From Bimuria novae-zelandiae CBS 107.79 (Eukaryota; Ascomycota; Dothideomycetes; Pleosporales; Didymosphaeriaceae), in contig ML976663.1 of the NCBI GenBank assembly GCA_010015655.1, positions 367,658 through 431,657 on the forward strand: a DNA stretch of 64,000 nt. Reading direction: 5' to 3'. Positions 20,229-30,299 of this stretch are shown one piece after another (position 1 is the first letter of the stretch; every line of letters starts with the position of its first letter). Under the pieces are notes generated by a model that worked only from the letters and a program-made list of their open reading frames with translations, was not told where the DNA came from and made no database searches. The translations under genes and the position numbers were made by a program.

Positions 20229-23084
20229 ATGTACCAGCACCCGCGCCCTTCGCCGCGGTCCGCCTCCGCCGCGAACAACCTCCAGACCAACCCCACACGA
20301 ACCAACAACCAGCGGGATCCCATGTCAGAACGCTCCTCGCCCTATTCAGACTTTGCCCCCTCGAGCGATCGCGGAACCGACGACAGCGGCGAGATGGTAG
20401 GCCGCGCCGAACAGGTGTCGGAGGCGGACCACAGACACGACCAGAAAGTGAATCAGGTCATACAGGTACGGGCTGTTGCATAAGGCTCCGGAGTTTGGAT
20501 AGCTAACTCGGGTCCAGAACTTCTTTACCAAAGCAGCCCTCACCATCATTTCGTCTAGGGCAATACTACCCCAGAGCTTTAATAAAGACGGAAACCTCCG
20601 ACAGAACAAATGGGTAGGTATTCCCAACACACCTGACCTAGATTGGGACTAATTTGCGTGCAGTTCAATGTCGTTCTCGACGAATCCGACGTTCTCACCC
20701 CAAGCCTCCAAGAGTGGAAGAACATGGACGCAGTGGCCGGCCAGCATCCGTCGCTGTGCATCGAGATATACCTAGACACACAGAACCTGGGACACAAGCA
20801 GTCGCTCGTCGTGCACGATGACCACAGTAAGAGCTGGGATGTTGCGGAGGCGTTGAACGTGCCCCTGGAGTCTTCATCACGGCCCCCGAGCCGCGTGGGC
20901 AAGTCCACACAGCTTGTGCTAGAGCGCTGGAAGATTCACATCGGCGACAAGCATGCAGTGCATCCTTCCGAATTGAGCGAGCCTCTGCCGAACGTATACA
21001 AGAAAGCTGTCGTCCTTTTTCGGTCGCTTTACGCCTTCTTGCGGTTCATACCCGCCTTCAAGTACTACAAGAGCATCGCGAAACAACCAGCCAATCATCC
21101 ATCCCTGAAGCTAAATTACCGCATAACGAACGGCGACTTCAAGAGCCCACGGCCGGATACTCTGAGCATTCCACTTTACCCCTCTACGGAAAGTGTCACC
21201 GAGACGCAGGTATTCGCGCCGTCCAACTCACCCGTGGGACCTTTGTGCATCTCAGTTCAGTACCGCACGAACTGTGAATTTACTGTGGAAGATTCGGAAT
21301 CATTACTGAGTTCGCATTTTCTAGGTCTAGATAACACTTACCTGGAGCGTTCGACACGGGATGCCGCACCGGTACCACATGGCTCCCTGCCCGTCAGCAA
21401 GCTCCATGCACAGGACTCTCCAGACTTAGCGGAACTCGGACAGGCGTACGGCAGCATGTCGACGTTCCACCAAGCTGGTCCCCCGCCGGGTACAAGCCCC
21501 TTATCTGCTTTGCGTGCCGTCCGAGACATGCCCTCATCCTCACCGACTGAGTCGCCGCCGTCAAAGCTTCCACCTAATCACCGCACCGCACAAGGGTCAA
21601 AGTCGTCGCTCCGTTCCACCGAAGCACCAGCCTACCAAAGACGCACCTCTGTATCCTTTCAACCTTTCAAGGCCGGTTCATTGTCATCTTCGCCAGCTCT
21701 TGCTTCGTATGTCCCTCCGTCTCCAGGAAGTTCAGCCGGCAGCAGACCCAGCAGTTCACTAGCCCGGGTACCTGCACCCAATCCATTGAATCAACCGCGT
21801 AATCGCACATCGTTGACTGCTCTACCGCAAACTGCTCTCAGGCAACCATCACTCCCCAATGAGACCGCCATTGCATCATCCGCATCCAGTTCGCCGAAGC
21901 CAGCGCCCATTGCCCGTTACAGCAGTAGCTTCGGCCACCGCAGGAGCAGATTCTCTTCAGGAGGCGGCAGTAAAGTCGAGGATGACAACATCAGTAGTGG
22001 GCGAGGGAGCGGTGCTTCGTCGCAGCAGCGTGGCTCGGGCGACCTGAATGAGGGTGAAGGTGCTAGCTCAGGTTCCGTTAAGACCGACGACGAGAACATC
22101 TCCGACTTCCTGAAACTTCTAGAGCAGAAGAAGGATCTGAAGAGTTTTAGTAAGCCGGACACTGCTTCGCGAGACGCGTCTATGCGCAAAACCACTGCGC
22201 AGCTCTCGAAATACCAGCGCATGCGCGAGCCATACAATACCCTGTCAGATTCTGTCTCTTCGTCTATGATGCTTCATCGGTCATCATCTTCTTCCAGCCG
22301 TCAACTCTCCAGTGTACCACCTATGATTGCAGGCACATCTGTATCTACCGCATCGTCTCCAGGAAAGCCAATCTCCCCCCACACACCCCACACTCCTGCA
22401 ATTCCTTCCCGACTAAGTGCAAATAGCATTATTGAATATGAGCCGCGTCGTAGCCGTAGCAGGCCCGGGCACCCTTCACGTGGCCAAGACGTCGTCGACG
22501 TACAGGAAAGGAACGACAATGATGAAGGAACAAACGCTATCGACATACCTACCTCGCCTCGAACTTGGAATCACACTCGCAGATCTAGCTCCGCAGCACA
22601 GCAGCAGCGTGCTATGGAAGAGGAACCCGACTTCTTCGGTCTGCGGTCAGCCAGTGTGCCAGTTGACGAATCCGACCGCGAGTTGGCTCCTGATCTTACC
22701 CCGAGCGAGCTCTTCGCTACGACCGAAGCGATCGCGAGCGAAAGTCGTGACCCACCTCCTGCAGATGCACACGAAGAGATGCCACGTCCCATGTCAACCT
22801 CAAATCTGCCTGCCAAACGTGGTGCATACTCAAGCGGCAATAAAGGCCGTGGAGGCTATTCTTCTCATGGATCATCAATCAGTCTGTCGACGGGAGGGAC
22901 AAGCTCAACCGAACGCCAAAGTCGCTACAACTTTGCACAACGCAATGTCTCCAACGATGACGATGAGCCGTTGCTGTTCCAGATGAGCGAAATTGGAGCT
23001 GGTTCAAGGCGCAGCCTCGAAGAAGCAAGAGGCGGGTCGAGCACAGGGGGTGGAGGCCGGCGCGGCTCTCCCTGGCTCCGTTGA
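20229..23084 (+). CDS. ATG13: autophagy-related protein 13 (Atg1 kinase complex regulator)
   Basis: Three exons: 20229-20465, 20518-20613 and 20664-23084, with introns of 52 and 50 bp in frame-preserving positions. The 917-residue product begins MYQHPRPSPRS. Its HORMA domain starts across the first two splice junctions (NQVIQNFFTKAALTIISSRA, LRQNKWFNVVLDESD) and continues through ERWKIHIGD, LFRSLYAFLRFIPAFKYYK and the LCISVQYRTNCEF strand, roughly residues 75-300. The remaining 600 residues are Ser/Pro-rich and disordered, with ISDFLKLLEQKKDLKSF as the probable Atg17/Atg1-binding stretch and many candidate phosphosites for TORC1. Atg13 activates Atg1 on starvation and organises the pre-autophagosomal site. 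Length and layout are typical of filamentous fungi. Confidence 0.93.
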
Positions 23085-24147
23085 TCGCGCTTGCCCTCCT
23101 ACACACGTACACCTTGCCACACGACACAAAAGCATACGGTCGCCGTGTCTGCTTCCCTACTGCACTTTGGCTTTGCGCGTATCTCGGGACGTACGCGCCC
23201 CGCTCTTTATTATTTATTGTTTATGTTCTGCTTCGCACGGTTTCGGCTTTGCTTTACTTTGTTTCACGCGACATACCTTGGCATGTGCGCGATCTTCGTC
23301 CTTCATTTTCCAAATTGCGCATCGGTATTTGGTATCTGGCTGGCACCTGGAGTTTTGTTTAGTCCGGACCTGGGAAGGACTCCCTGGAAAGGATGTCCCG
23401 GTGTTGTGTACATCGTGCATGAGTTGTCCATATAGACTCATGGTGGGGTTTGGGTATGGGCTGGCGTAGGTGATTGGTTTACATGGGGTGAAATAGCATT
23501 TTGAAGCGCAGTGGATCTTACGTAGCTTAATCCTAAGCCGAATATTGGTTATTACTGATGTGCCGCTCTTGCCTATCAATGTCCATGACTCGGAACCCAT
23601 CACCGAAGACCTAACCATAGAGGTAGTCTGGTGAGACGATAAACAAGGCTGAGCGTAACGCCTAGCAGCCGGGACAGTAAATATAGTCAGTCAATGTATT
23701 GATTATCTAGGGGCAAGGCAGGACTAAAGCAACACTAAACCGAACTATTTTACCCAACTTTTACATTCACGGTTAGGATATTAGCTTTTCTTCCATCGTC
23801 ACCAACAACCTGAGCAGATCAGACGAAACGCAGCGGACACCAGTTGCGCATGCGGGCGCCAGCTGGACGTCCATTGTTGAGCTTCTCAAATAACCAGCAC
23901 ACCGATGGGTGCACTCTTTCTCCAATGGCAAGAGAAGGCTGTATCTGCCTCTCCTCTCTGATGGTGTGGTTCACCACTGTAGACTCACCGAGTACGCGGG
24001 AGTGCATGTCGGCCAATCAGACATGCTCCGCGTATGCAGCTTCTCCGCTCTGTGTAACGAGCGCGAGCAACCTAAGAATAAGAAATGGTAACTCCCTACT
24101 ACTTCTGATCGCTCACCTTCCAGCCTTCTTTCTGGACATCCCTCGCC
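23085..24147. other. intergenic downstream of ATG13
   Basis: GC-balanced to slightly AT-rich. It should hold the ATG13 3' UTR and the former promoter of the P450 pseudogene. No coding region is supported. Confidence 0.45.
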
Positions 24148-25821
24148 ATGTCGCTGCTTGAGGAAGTCGTTCGCGCTCGTTGGTCTCTAGCTTTGCTCGT
24201 ATTTATCGTCTATATCGCCTGCGCCAGTTCAAAGGGCCTTTCAGCTCGGGATGGTGTGAGATACCGCATATGTACGCAACCGCGTCTCATCACTCACATC
24301 TATGGTACAAAGAAGTTACAGATCGATATGGTGAGTGGATTGGGGCCATAACCTACCACATCAACTCGTGAAATGCAGTGGAAGGCTAACATCTTGCCCC
24401 CAGGACCGATTGCTAGAGTCGGGCCAAATGATCTGATCACCTCCTCTCCAGAGCTTCTGGTACATATGAGCGCCGTGCGCTCGCCGTATATGAGAACGGC
24501 GTGATACAACGCCTGTACTCGGATCGAGCCTGGACGGGACCACATCTTTAGCGTGGTCGATGAAGAAAAGCACACGAAGCGTCGCCAACAAATGGCCGCT
24601 GGTGTAAATATTCTTGATCGTCATTACCAAGTGCACATGACCAACCGCTGTAGTATTCCGGCAAAGAAAATACAGACCTGGAGCCTACGATCGATAAATA
24701 CGTTACTGAGTTCGTTGACCTCATTCGGCAGAAGTATATCTCTACGACAACTGTATCTAAGTCAATGGACCTCGCACGCAAAAGCCAATTCCTCGTCATG
24801 GACGTCATCAGCGAAATCGGCTTCGGGCGCGCCTTCGGCAACCTAGCCTCAGACACCGATGTCGACGCTTACCTCGCCTCGACCGAGGAAATCCTGCGCA
24901 CCATGTCGGTAGTATGTGCCTCCGACATCCTTCGGCGCATAATACAGTGGCCCCCGCTGGCGCGACTCCTCGGGCCCAACGAGGCGAGCAAAAGCGGCGT
25001 AGGCAAGGTAATGGGCACAGCGCGCAAGCTGATCGACGATCGCCTGAAGATGGAGACAGACAGCAAGACCGACATGCTCGTGGCGTTCATGCGCCATGGA
25101 TTAAACCGCGAAGACCTGTTCACGGAAGCGTGGGTGCAGATCATCGCTGGCAGCGAGACCACGGCGTCAGCGATCCGCGGCACGATGCTGTACCTCATTA
25201 CAAACGCACGGGTGTATCGGAAGCTCCAGCGCGAGATCGACGACACGTTAGCCGCTGGTCTTGCGCCTGAGGTCGTTCCAGATACTATCACAAGAGACCT
25301 AGTCTATCTGCAAGCTGTGCTTTGAGAGGGCTTCCGTATGCGTCCACCGATCACGGACGTTGTGCCCAAGAAGGTTCCCAAAGGCGGCGATACTGTCTTC
25401 GTGGAGGGGAAGTCTGTGTTTCTTCCTGGTGGGACTAATGTTGGATACTCGGTAAACGGGCTCCACCACAGGAAGGACATCTTAGGGGAAGACGCTGAGT
25501 TGTTCAGACCTGAACGCTGGATCGGCGGGGGAGATGTAGATTGGATCACGGAGATGAAGAGGACGACTGAGCTGATTTTTGGGTATGGGAAGTATCAATG
25601 CTTGGGGAAGAATATTGCTTGGATGGAGTATAGCAAAGCTGTCTTTGAGGTATGTAATAAGAAATTGAGGGGGACATTCGCTTACACAGTAATAGCTACT
25701 TCGAAATTTCGACTTTGCGGTCGCGGATCCGTTGGATTGTTTCCATGAGAAAAATTGTGTGGGTACCTTTGTTTGCGAGGGATTATGGGTTCTTGTCACT
25801 GATCGCACGGATAAGTATTAA
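24148..25821 (+). pseudogene. cytochrome P450 (pisatin-demethylase-like clan), inactivated
   Basis: Reading through the lesions gives a nearly complete microsomal P450. A membrane anchor follows ATG 24148 (RWSLALLVFIVYIA), then comes a frameshift near 24,190-24,215 into RLYRLRQFKGPFSSGW and SHLWYKEVTDRYG. Introns at 24331-24403, 24604-24653 and 25650-25695 fit in phase. The oxygen-binding helix (AGSETT, 25147-25164), the ExxR motif (EGFR, just after 25325) and the haem loop FGYGKYQCLG (25578-25607) are all present. Two nonsense codons interrupt it: TGA at 24502-24504, where relatives have Trp, and TGA at 25323-25325, where relatives have a basic residue before EGFR. Both fit single C-to-T or G-to-A transitions. 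The 3' exon ends LLRNFDFAVADP...TDKY at 25821. It was once an oxidase of unknown substrate and is now probably non-functional. Confidence 0.88.
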
Positions 25822-26006
25822 TAGGGTGGTTTCTAGGGTCCTCGGTCATAAACAAATTGTTACCAGAAGGCAGGTGTCTTGTTCCTGTCCAAAGCTCTCG
25901 TAATGGTCGCTTGAATTCATTGATTTCTTGTTATGCAACGACAAATCTACCACGTTGTGAGCATACGCCACCAATTTCGCTGTCGAACGACGAGCTTGCA
26001 CTATGT

Positions 26007-27989
26007 TCACGAGCACTGCGTCCCCTTCACCTTAACAGCCTTCCCGCCGCGAAACTTTTGGTGATTGGCCACCTTTCTACCATCCAAATAAATATCCCTG
26101 CACGGCAACACAACCATACCCGTAGTCCCCTTCGGAGTCTTCACATCAGCCTGAATACTCCACCTCTTCCCCCACCCATCATCGGATCTTCTCCAACCCA
26201 CGCTAAATACACCCAACGGGCTGTCAAACCCACTCCTCACATCCTTCAACCCACCAGGCTGCGGCCTAAACACCCACTTCTTCCACCCAACAATCTCCAG
26301 TCCCGCCACTCGAAAGCTGAGACCCTGCGTCGGCCCCGTGCTCCAGCCATGGCTCAAACTAGTATACGCCGCGTCGTGCTTATACCCTGCGTTTCCACGG
26401 TAGTACAAGCTGCCATTCGCACTGATGCCCTCGGCGATTGTGCTACCCGTCATGAGCGGCGAGTCGAGCAGGTATGTCCATAGCCTGTGCGTGAGGTCAA
26501 GCGCGCGGGACGTTTCATTAGCAGCGAAATGGGCGAGGAGCTCGATAGATGAAACAAAGGGCGATATGGTATCGGGCAGTTCTGGGGTGACGGGTCCTAT
26601 GGGTTTCCAGAAGGTAGTGAGAGCCTTACTGAGTACGGTGGCTTGTGCCGGGGTTTCAGTGAGGCCGTAGAGAAGGGCGAGACTGTTTCCATCTTGTGGC
26701 GCGAGCGTCGTGGTTTGGTTGTCGTTGAAGAGGGAGGTCTCAGGATTCCAGAGCAGATCGTTGTAGGATCGTTTGAGCTTGGCGGCAGCAGTGGCCCATT
26801 TTGCGGCGTTGGCGAGGATGGAGGCCTCCTTTGACCAGGACTTGGCGAGCGTCGCCAGTGACGAGAGGGCATGGTAGTCTAGTGCGTTGAGAGCGCTGTT
26901 GTAGCCACCTCCGCCTTGTCGTGCCCAGTCGTTAGTGGCAGTCTGATTGTGCAGACCGTATGAGCTGTCCAGAGCATTGGTGATGAACTCGATACCTCGC
27001 GTGATGTTAGCCCAATGAAGGCTCAGCCAGTCGGAATCCCCAGTGAAGATAGCATAGTTATGCATAGCAATCAAACTCCAGGCATGGTAGGTGTCGCTTT
27101 GCGCTCCGTTGCGGAACGAGCCAGTTGCTGGTCCCGCAAAGGGAAACCTTCCTGTAGTGGCATTTTGATAATAGAAGAGCGTCTCTAATGCATTCTTGTA
27201 CGCCACAAGACCATCGTTGCCTAGTGCTAGGAACGCCGTCGTGCCTTGAATACCAAGGTCGCCAGGCCAAACGGCTCGATCTCGCTTTGCTCCATCTACG
27301 AGCAGAGGGCCGGCGACGCCGATCGACGAATTATAAGCCCATCCATTCTTGACTTGAGGGAGAAATCGTCCAGTGTTTTGCGGCGCAATGTTGGTTTGTA
27401 CAGTATACGCTCCGGCGTACCAAGCGCGATTGAGAAGCTGGTGATCGCGATCTGAAGTATAGAAGTAGCCCGCGTAATCTCTTAGATCTTTAGTCTCAGT
27501 AGCGAAGCCAATTTTGCAAGTGACATTGGTTACTGTTACTTCATCCCTAGCATTCAGCGTTAGGAATCGAAAGCCGCCGCGGAACCTCTCCTCTGGCACT
27601 CTATACCAAGAATACCCATGTGGCAGACTAACATTGAGCGCTCTGTCATAGTCCTGACTGGCGATTGATCCAGTGTCATCTGATATTTCGCGCACAAAAG
27701 ATGGCGATTCAGCAAAGGCCAGCGACAGCTGGGATGTTTCGTGACTGTCCGAGTTCGCGTTCAGGCTGATCCAACCGCCAACTTCAACGCCAAAGTCAAG
27801 GCTAATTTGCGAGCCTGCCGACATGGCAAGTACATAGCTGCCATTTCGATCTTTAGACGCGATGACATTTCCGGACTTCGCATGGATTGCTGTGGGTTGG
27901 ACATGTCTTGATGCGGGGCTGTGTATGAAGGCTTGCCAAGGTTCTGATGCCACAACCAGCGGCCAGAGAGAGAGTAAGAGGGGTCTCAT
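26007..27989 (-). CDS. secreted GH78-type alpha-L-rhamnosidase-like glycosidase
   Basis: A 660-residue single-exon protein. ATG at 27989 is chosen because MRPLLLSLWPLVVASEP is a good signal peptide; an upstream start at 28022 would bury it. An N-terminal beta-sandwich (about 30-170) precedes an (alpha/alpha)6 barrel containing the GH78-type acidic motif GAKRDRAVWPGDLGI, NDWARQGGG and GYKHDAAYTSLSHGWSTGP. A C-terminal beta domain ends in VLPCRDIYLDGRKV. Numerous N-x-S/T sites agree with secretion. GH78 enzymes remove terminal alpha-L-rhamnose from pectin side chains, flavonoid glycosides or saponins. The exact substrate is not readable. It is the last intact-looking gene before the AT-rich compartment. 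Confidence 0.87.
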   Translation of the reverse strand: MRPLLLSLWPLVVASEPWQAFIHSPASRHVQPTAIHAKSGNVIASKDRNGSYVLAMSAGSQISLDFGVEVGGWISLNANSDSHETSQLSLAFAESPSFVREISDDTGSIASQDYDRALNVSLPHGYSWYRVPEERFRGGFRFLTLNARDEVTVTNVTCKIGFATETKDLRDYAGYFYTSDRDHQLLNRAWYAGAYTVQTNIAPQNTGRFLPQVKNGWAYNSSIGVAGPLLVDGAKRDRAVWPGDLGIQGTTAFLALGNDGLVAYKNALETLFYYQNATTGRFPFAGPATGSFRNGAQSDTYHAWSLIAMHNYAIFTGDSDWLSLHWANITRGIEFITNALDSSYGLHNQTATNDWARQGGGGYNSALNALDYHALSSLATLAKSWSKEASILANAAKWATAAAKLKRSYNDLLWNPETSLFNDNQTTTLAPQDGNSLALLYGLTETPAQATVLSKALTTFWKPIGPVTPELPDTISPFVSSIELLAHFAANETSRALDLTHRLWTYLLDSPLMTGSTIAEGISANGSLYYRGNAGYKHDAAYTSLSHGWSTGPTQGLSFRVAGLEIVGWKKWVFRPQPGGLKDVRSGFDSPLGVFSVGWRRSDDGWGKRWSIQADVKTPKGTTGMVVLPCRDIYLDGRKVANHQKFRGGKAVKVKGTQCS

Positions 27990-28540
27990 GGTGGCTGCGA
28001 TCGACTTGCGAGCGCATACCAATACCTCGCCATTTTATCCAGGAGGAAAGCTTCTGGGCCAAGATCCCAAGTTCATGGAAGAACAGATGCGGTGTAGATC
28101 TGGGGTTAAGGATCGGCATATGCGGAGGTACAATTGTCCGCAAATCGGCTGAAAATGCCCCGGAATGCTATGGTGAGCTCAATAACATACAGAGCACCGG
28201 AAGCTATATAACATAGCGGAAGAATTGTGCAGAAGTTCTTGTTTCCGTACTCAGTTTACTCGGTTCAATAATTAGGCCATTTAGTTCTGTCCTTGGAAAT
28301 ACATCCGTCTTCGGATAAGTGTGTGAAGCTAGTCAAGAACGAGTTTAGGCGCAAACTCATGCGCCTGTGATGCTATGACTGTGATGACACGTGATGGCTA
28401 GCTGCTAAGAATCCTATTTATTATATATATATATAACCAAGTTCCCTTACTGCGCTAACACTCGTAAAAAATAATTAAAATATTATTAGATTGCCCTTAG
28501 TCCTACAGCGGTAGAGAATAATGATTTATATAAGTTACTA
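27990..28540. other. GH78 promoter region and transition into AT-rich DNA
   Basis: The first 300 bp is GC-balanced and should contain the GH78 promoter. From about 28,400 TA steps become frequent, with a (TA)n tract at 28,423-28,434, and base composition shifts towards the RIP-altered half. Confidence 0.5.
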
Positions 28541-28598
28541 AGTCGGGTACCCTAGTTTCCGACACCCCCCATTTTCCGACACCCCGCCAAATTTCGCC
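28541..28598 (+). repeat. left terminal inverted repeat of the Fot1-like element
   Basis: AGTCGGGTACCCTAGTTTCC followed by two close copies of TTTCCGACACCCC. It pairs with 35820-35859. The preceding TA (28539-28540) is the target duplication. Confidence 0.88.
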
Positions 28599-29989
28599 GC
28601 TGCCACCACTCTACGTTGCGAATGTGCTCACAGCTTCATCAAATAATTTTGAAAAAGCATTAAAAAATCGTATTTAAAGGATTTTAATCGCTTTCTTTAT
28701 CTATACTTAAATTATAATTAAGATACTATTATGTTAGTTATTAATTCCGTGCTAAACGTCGCACTAATAATTACTCTACTTCCTCCTTAAAGCTACTTTT
28801 TTCCTCTATAATAATAACCCCTTGCTCTACGCTTCTTACCTTGCAAATATGTTAAGCAGGCTCTTAATTAGTTTAAGAGAGAACTTTTATAAGACTTATA
28901 AAGAGATTATTTAGATTAGTTATAACTTTATAGCGTTTTAGTGGGTTAGCTTACTCCACCTGCTTACGTAAGGAAGCAATCTCACGGTCTTGCATAGTAA
29001 CTATTATTAAGGTATAGTTAAACGCTATAGTAGTAAGCCAAACGCATTATCGTGTAGTTAGTAAGAAGTTCTTTTTAGAAAATAGCTTTATAACATTGCT
29101 GCCGCGTTTTGGCGTCCTAATATCTATAGTAGAAGGGGGTGGTGTTAACGGCCGTTCGCGCACTACTACCTAGCGAGAACCTAAGGGCTTCCTTACGCTC
29201 TTAGGGTATAAGCCTGTTGCCTTTTACCTAGATCGGATGCACTGCTCTTAAAGGCTAATTTTACGTGCTTTTGTATAAAATTCGAGAAACTTGGCCTTCC
29301 TAAGCTTTGTTTTATCTGTCTAAGCCGTATATTTGCTAATAAAGCGCCAATACGCCGCCTTCAGACTTAAGAAATAGCCTAAATCTAAAGGCTAGAGTAG
29401 ATGTGAAGTATAAGCAGGGAAAAAGAGTAAGTAGATATTATTTAAGTAATATATAGTTATAAATTTGTCTAAAGTATAACTACTATAGCTATTAACGATA
29501 AGTAACCGTGCCTCGGAGGAATTATTAGGCTTAGTCTATAGCAAAAATACCTTTTCTAGCTACTTAATAGCGATGTTATTACTTATCTATTTATTTTGCG
29601 AAAAGGTAACATGCTAGCCTAGGTTCTAAGCTAAAAACTCCTTCTTAAACTACTACTCCTAGATGCTCTTAGCCTTAAAGATAATAAGGGGGTCTAGAGC
29701 GACGCTAAGCGTAAAGATATACTCTACTATAGAGGTCTAAGTGCGGGTATTTATTATCTTAACTAGTATAGCGTTTAGGCTCTTCTGCGAGGAGCCTATA
29801 ACAAGCCTATTAATATCCTAGCCCTCTATAATACTGCCCTTGTTAGCATTATACCTGCGCCAGGGGGGAATCTAGCTTACTATTTTGTATAGGTTAAATA
29901 AGTGCCTAATTTTTTCTAGAGTAGCCTTATTTACGCGTTCCTAGCTAGTCTAGCAACCTAACTTTAACTTAATAGCTAGGTAGTGTTAT

Positions 29990-30241
29990 TGTCAGATTAA
30001 AGGGTGTTTTTGATAAGATGGAAAAGTAATTTATTCTTCTTTTTCATGTGTCTTTGCAAGAATGTAAGGCTCTTTTATCCTTACGTCTCACGTTAAGACG
30101 CTAATCTATTTCCGTTGAGTAAGGAGAGTCGCCCTTTGTCCCGCCCGGAATCGTGCGGATGAACCGGACTGCTGGTAAAGTCTCTTTGTGTAGGGTTGCG
30201 CCAGCTACCTTCGTGTGTGCAAGGGGCCATGTAATTGGACA
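29990..30241 (-). repeat. Copia 3' LTR
   Basis: 252 bp, TGTCAGATTA...TAATTGGACA, so bounded by TG...CA. It differs from the 5' LTR at only two visible positions, both CpA against TpA. Confidence 0.95.
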
Positions 30242-30299
30242 CACCCCCTTAGCTTGGGCTTATCCTCAAGCTGGAGACCATTCGTCAGTAATTAGATAG

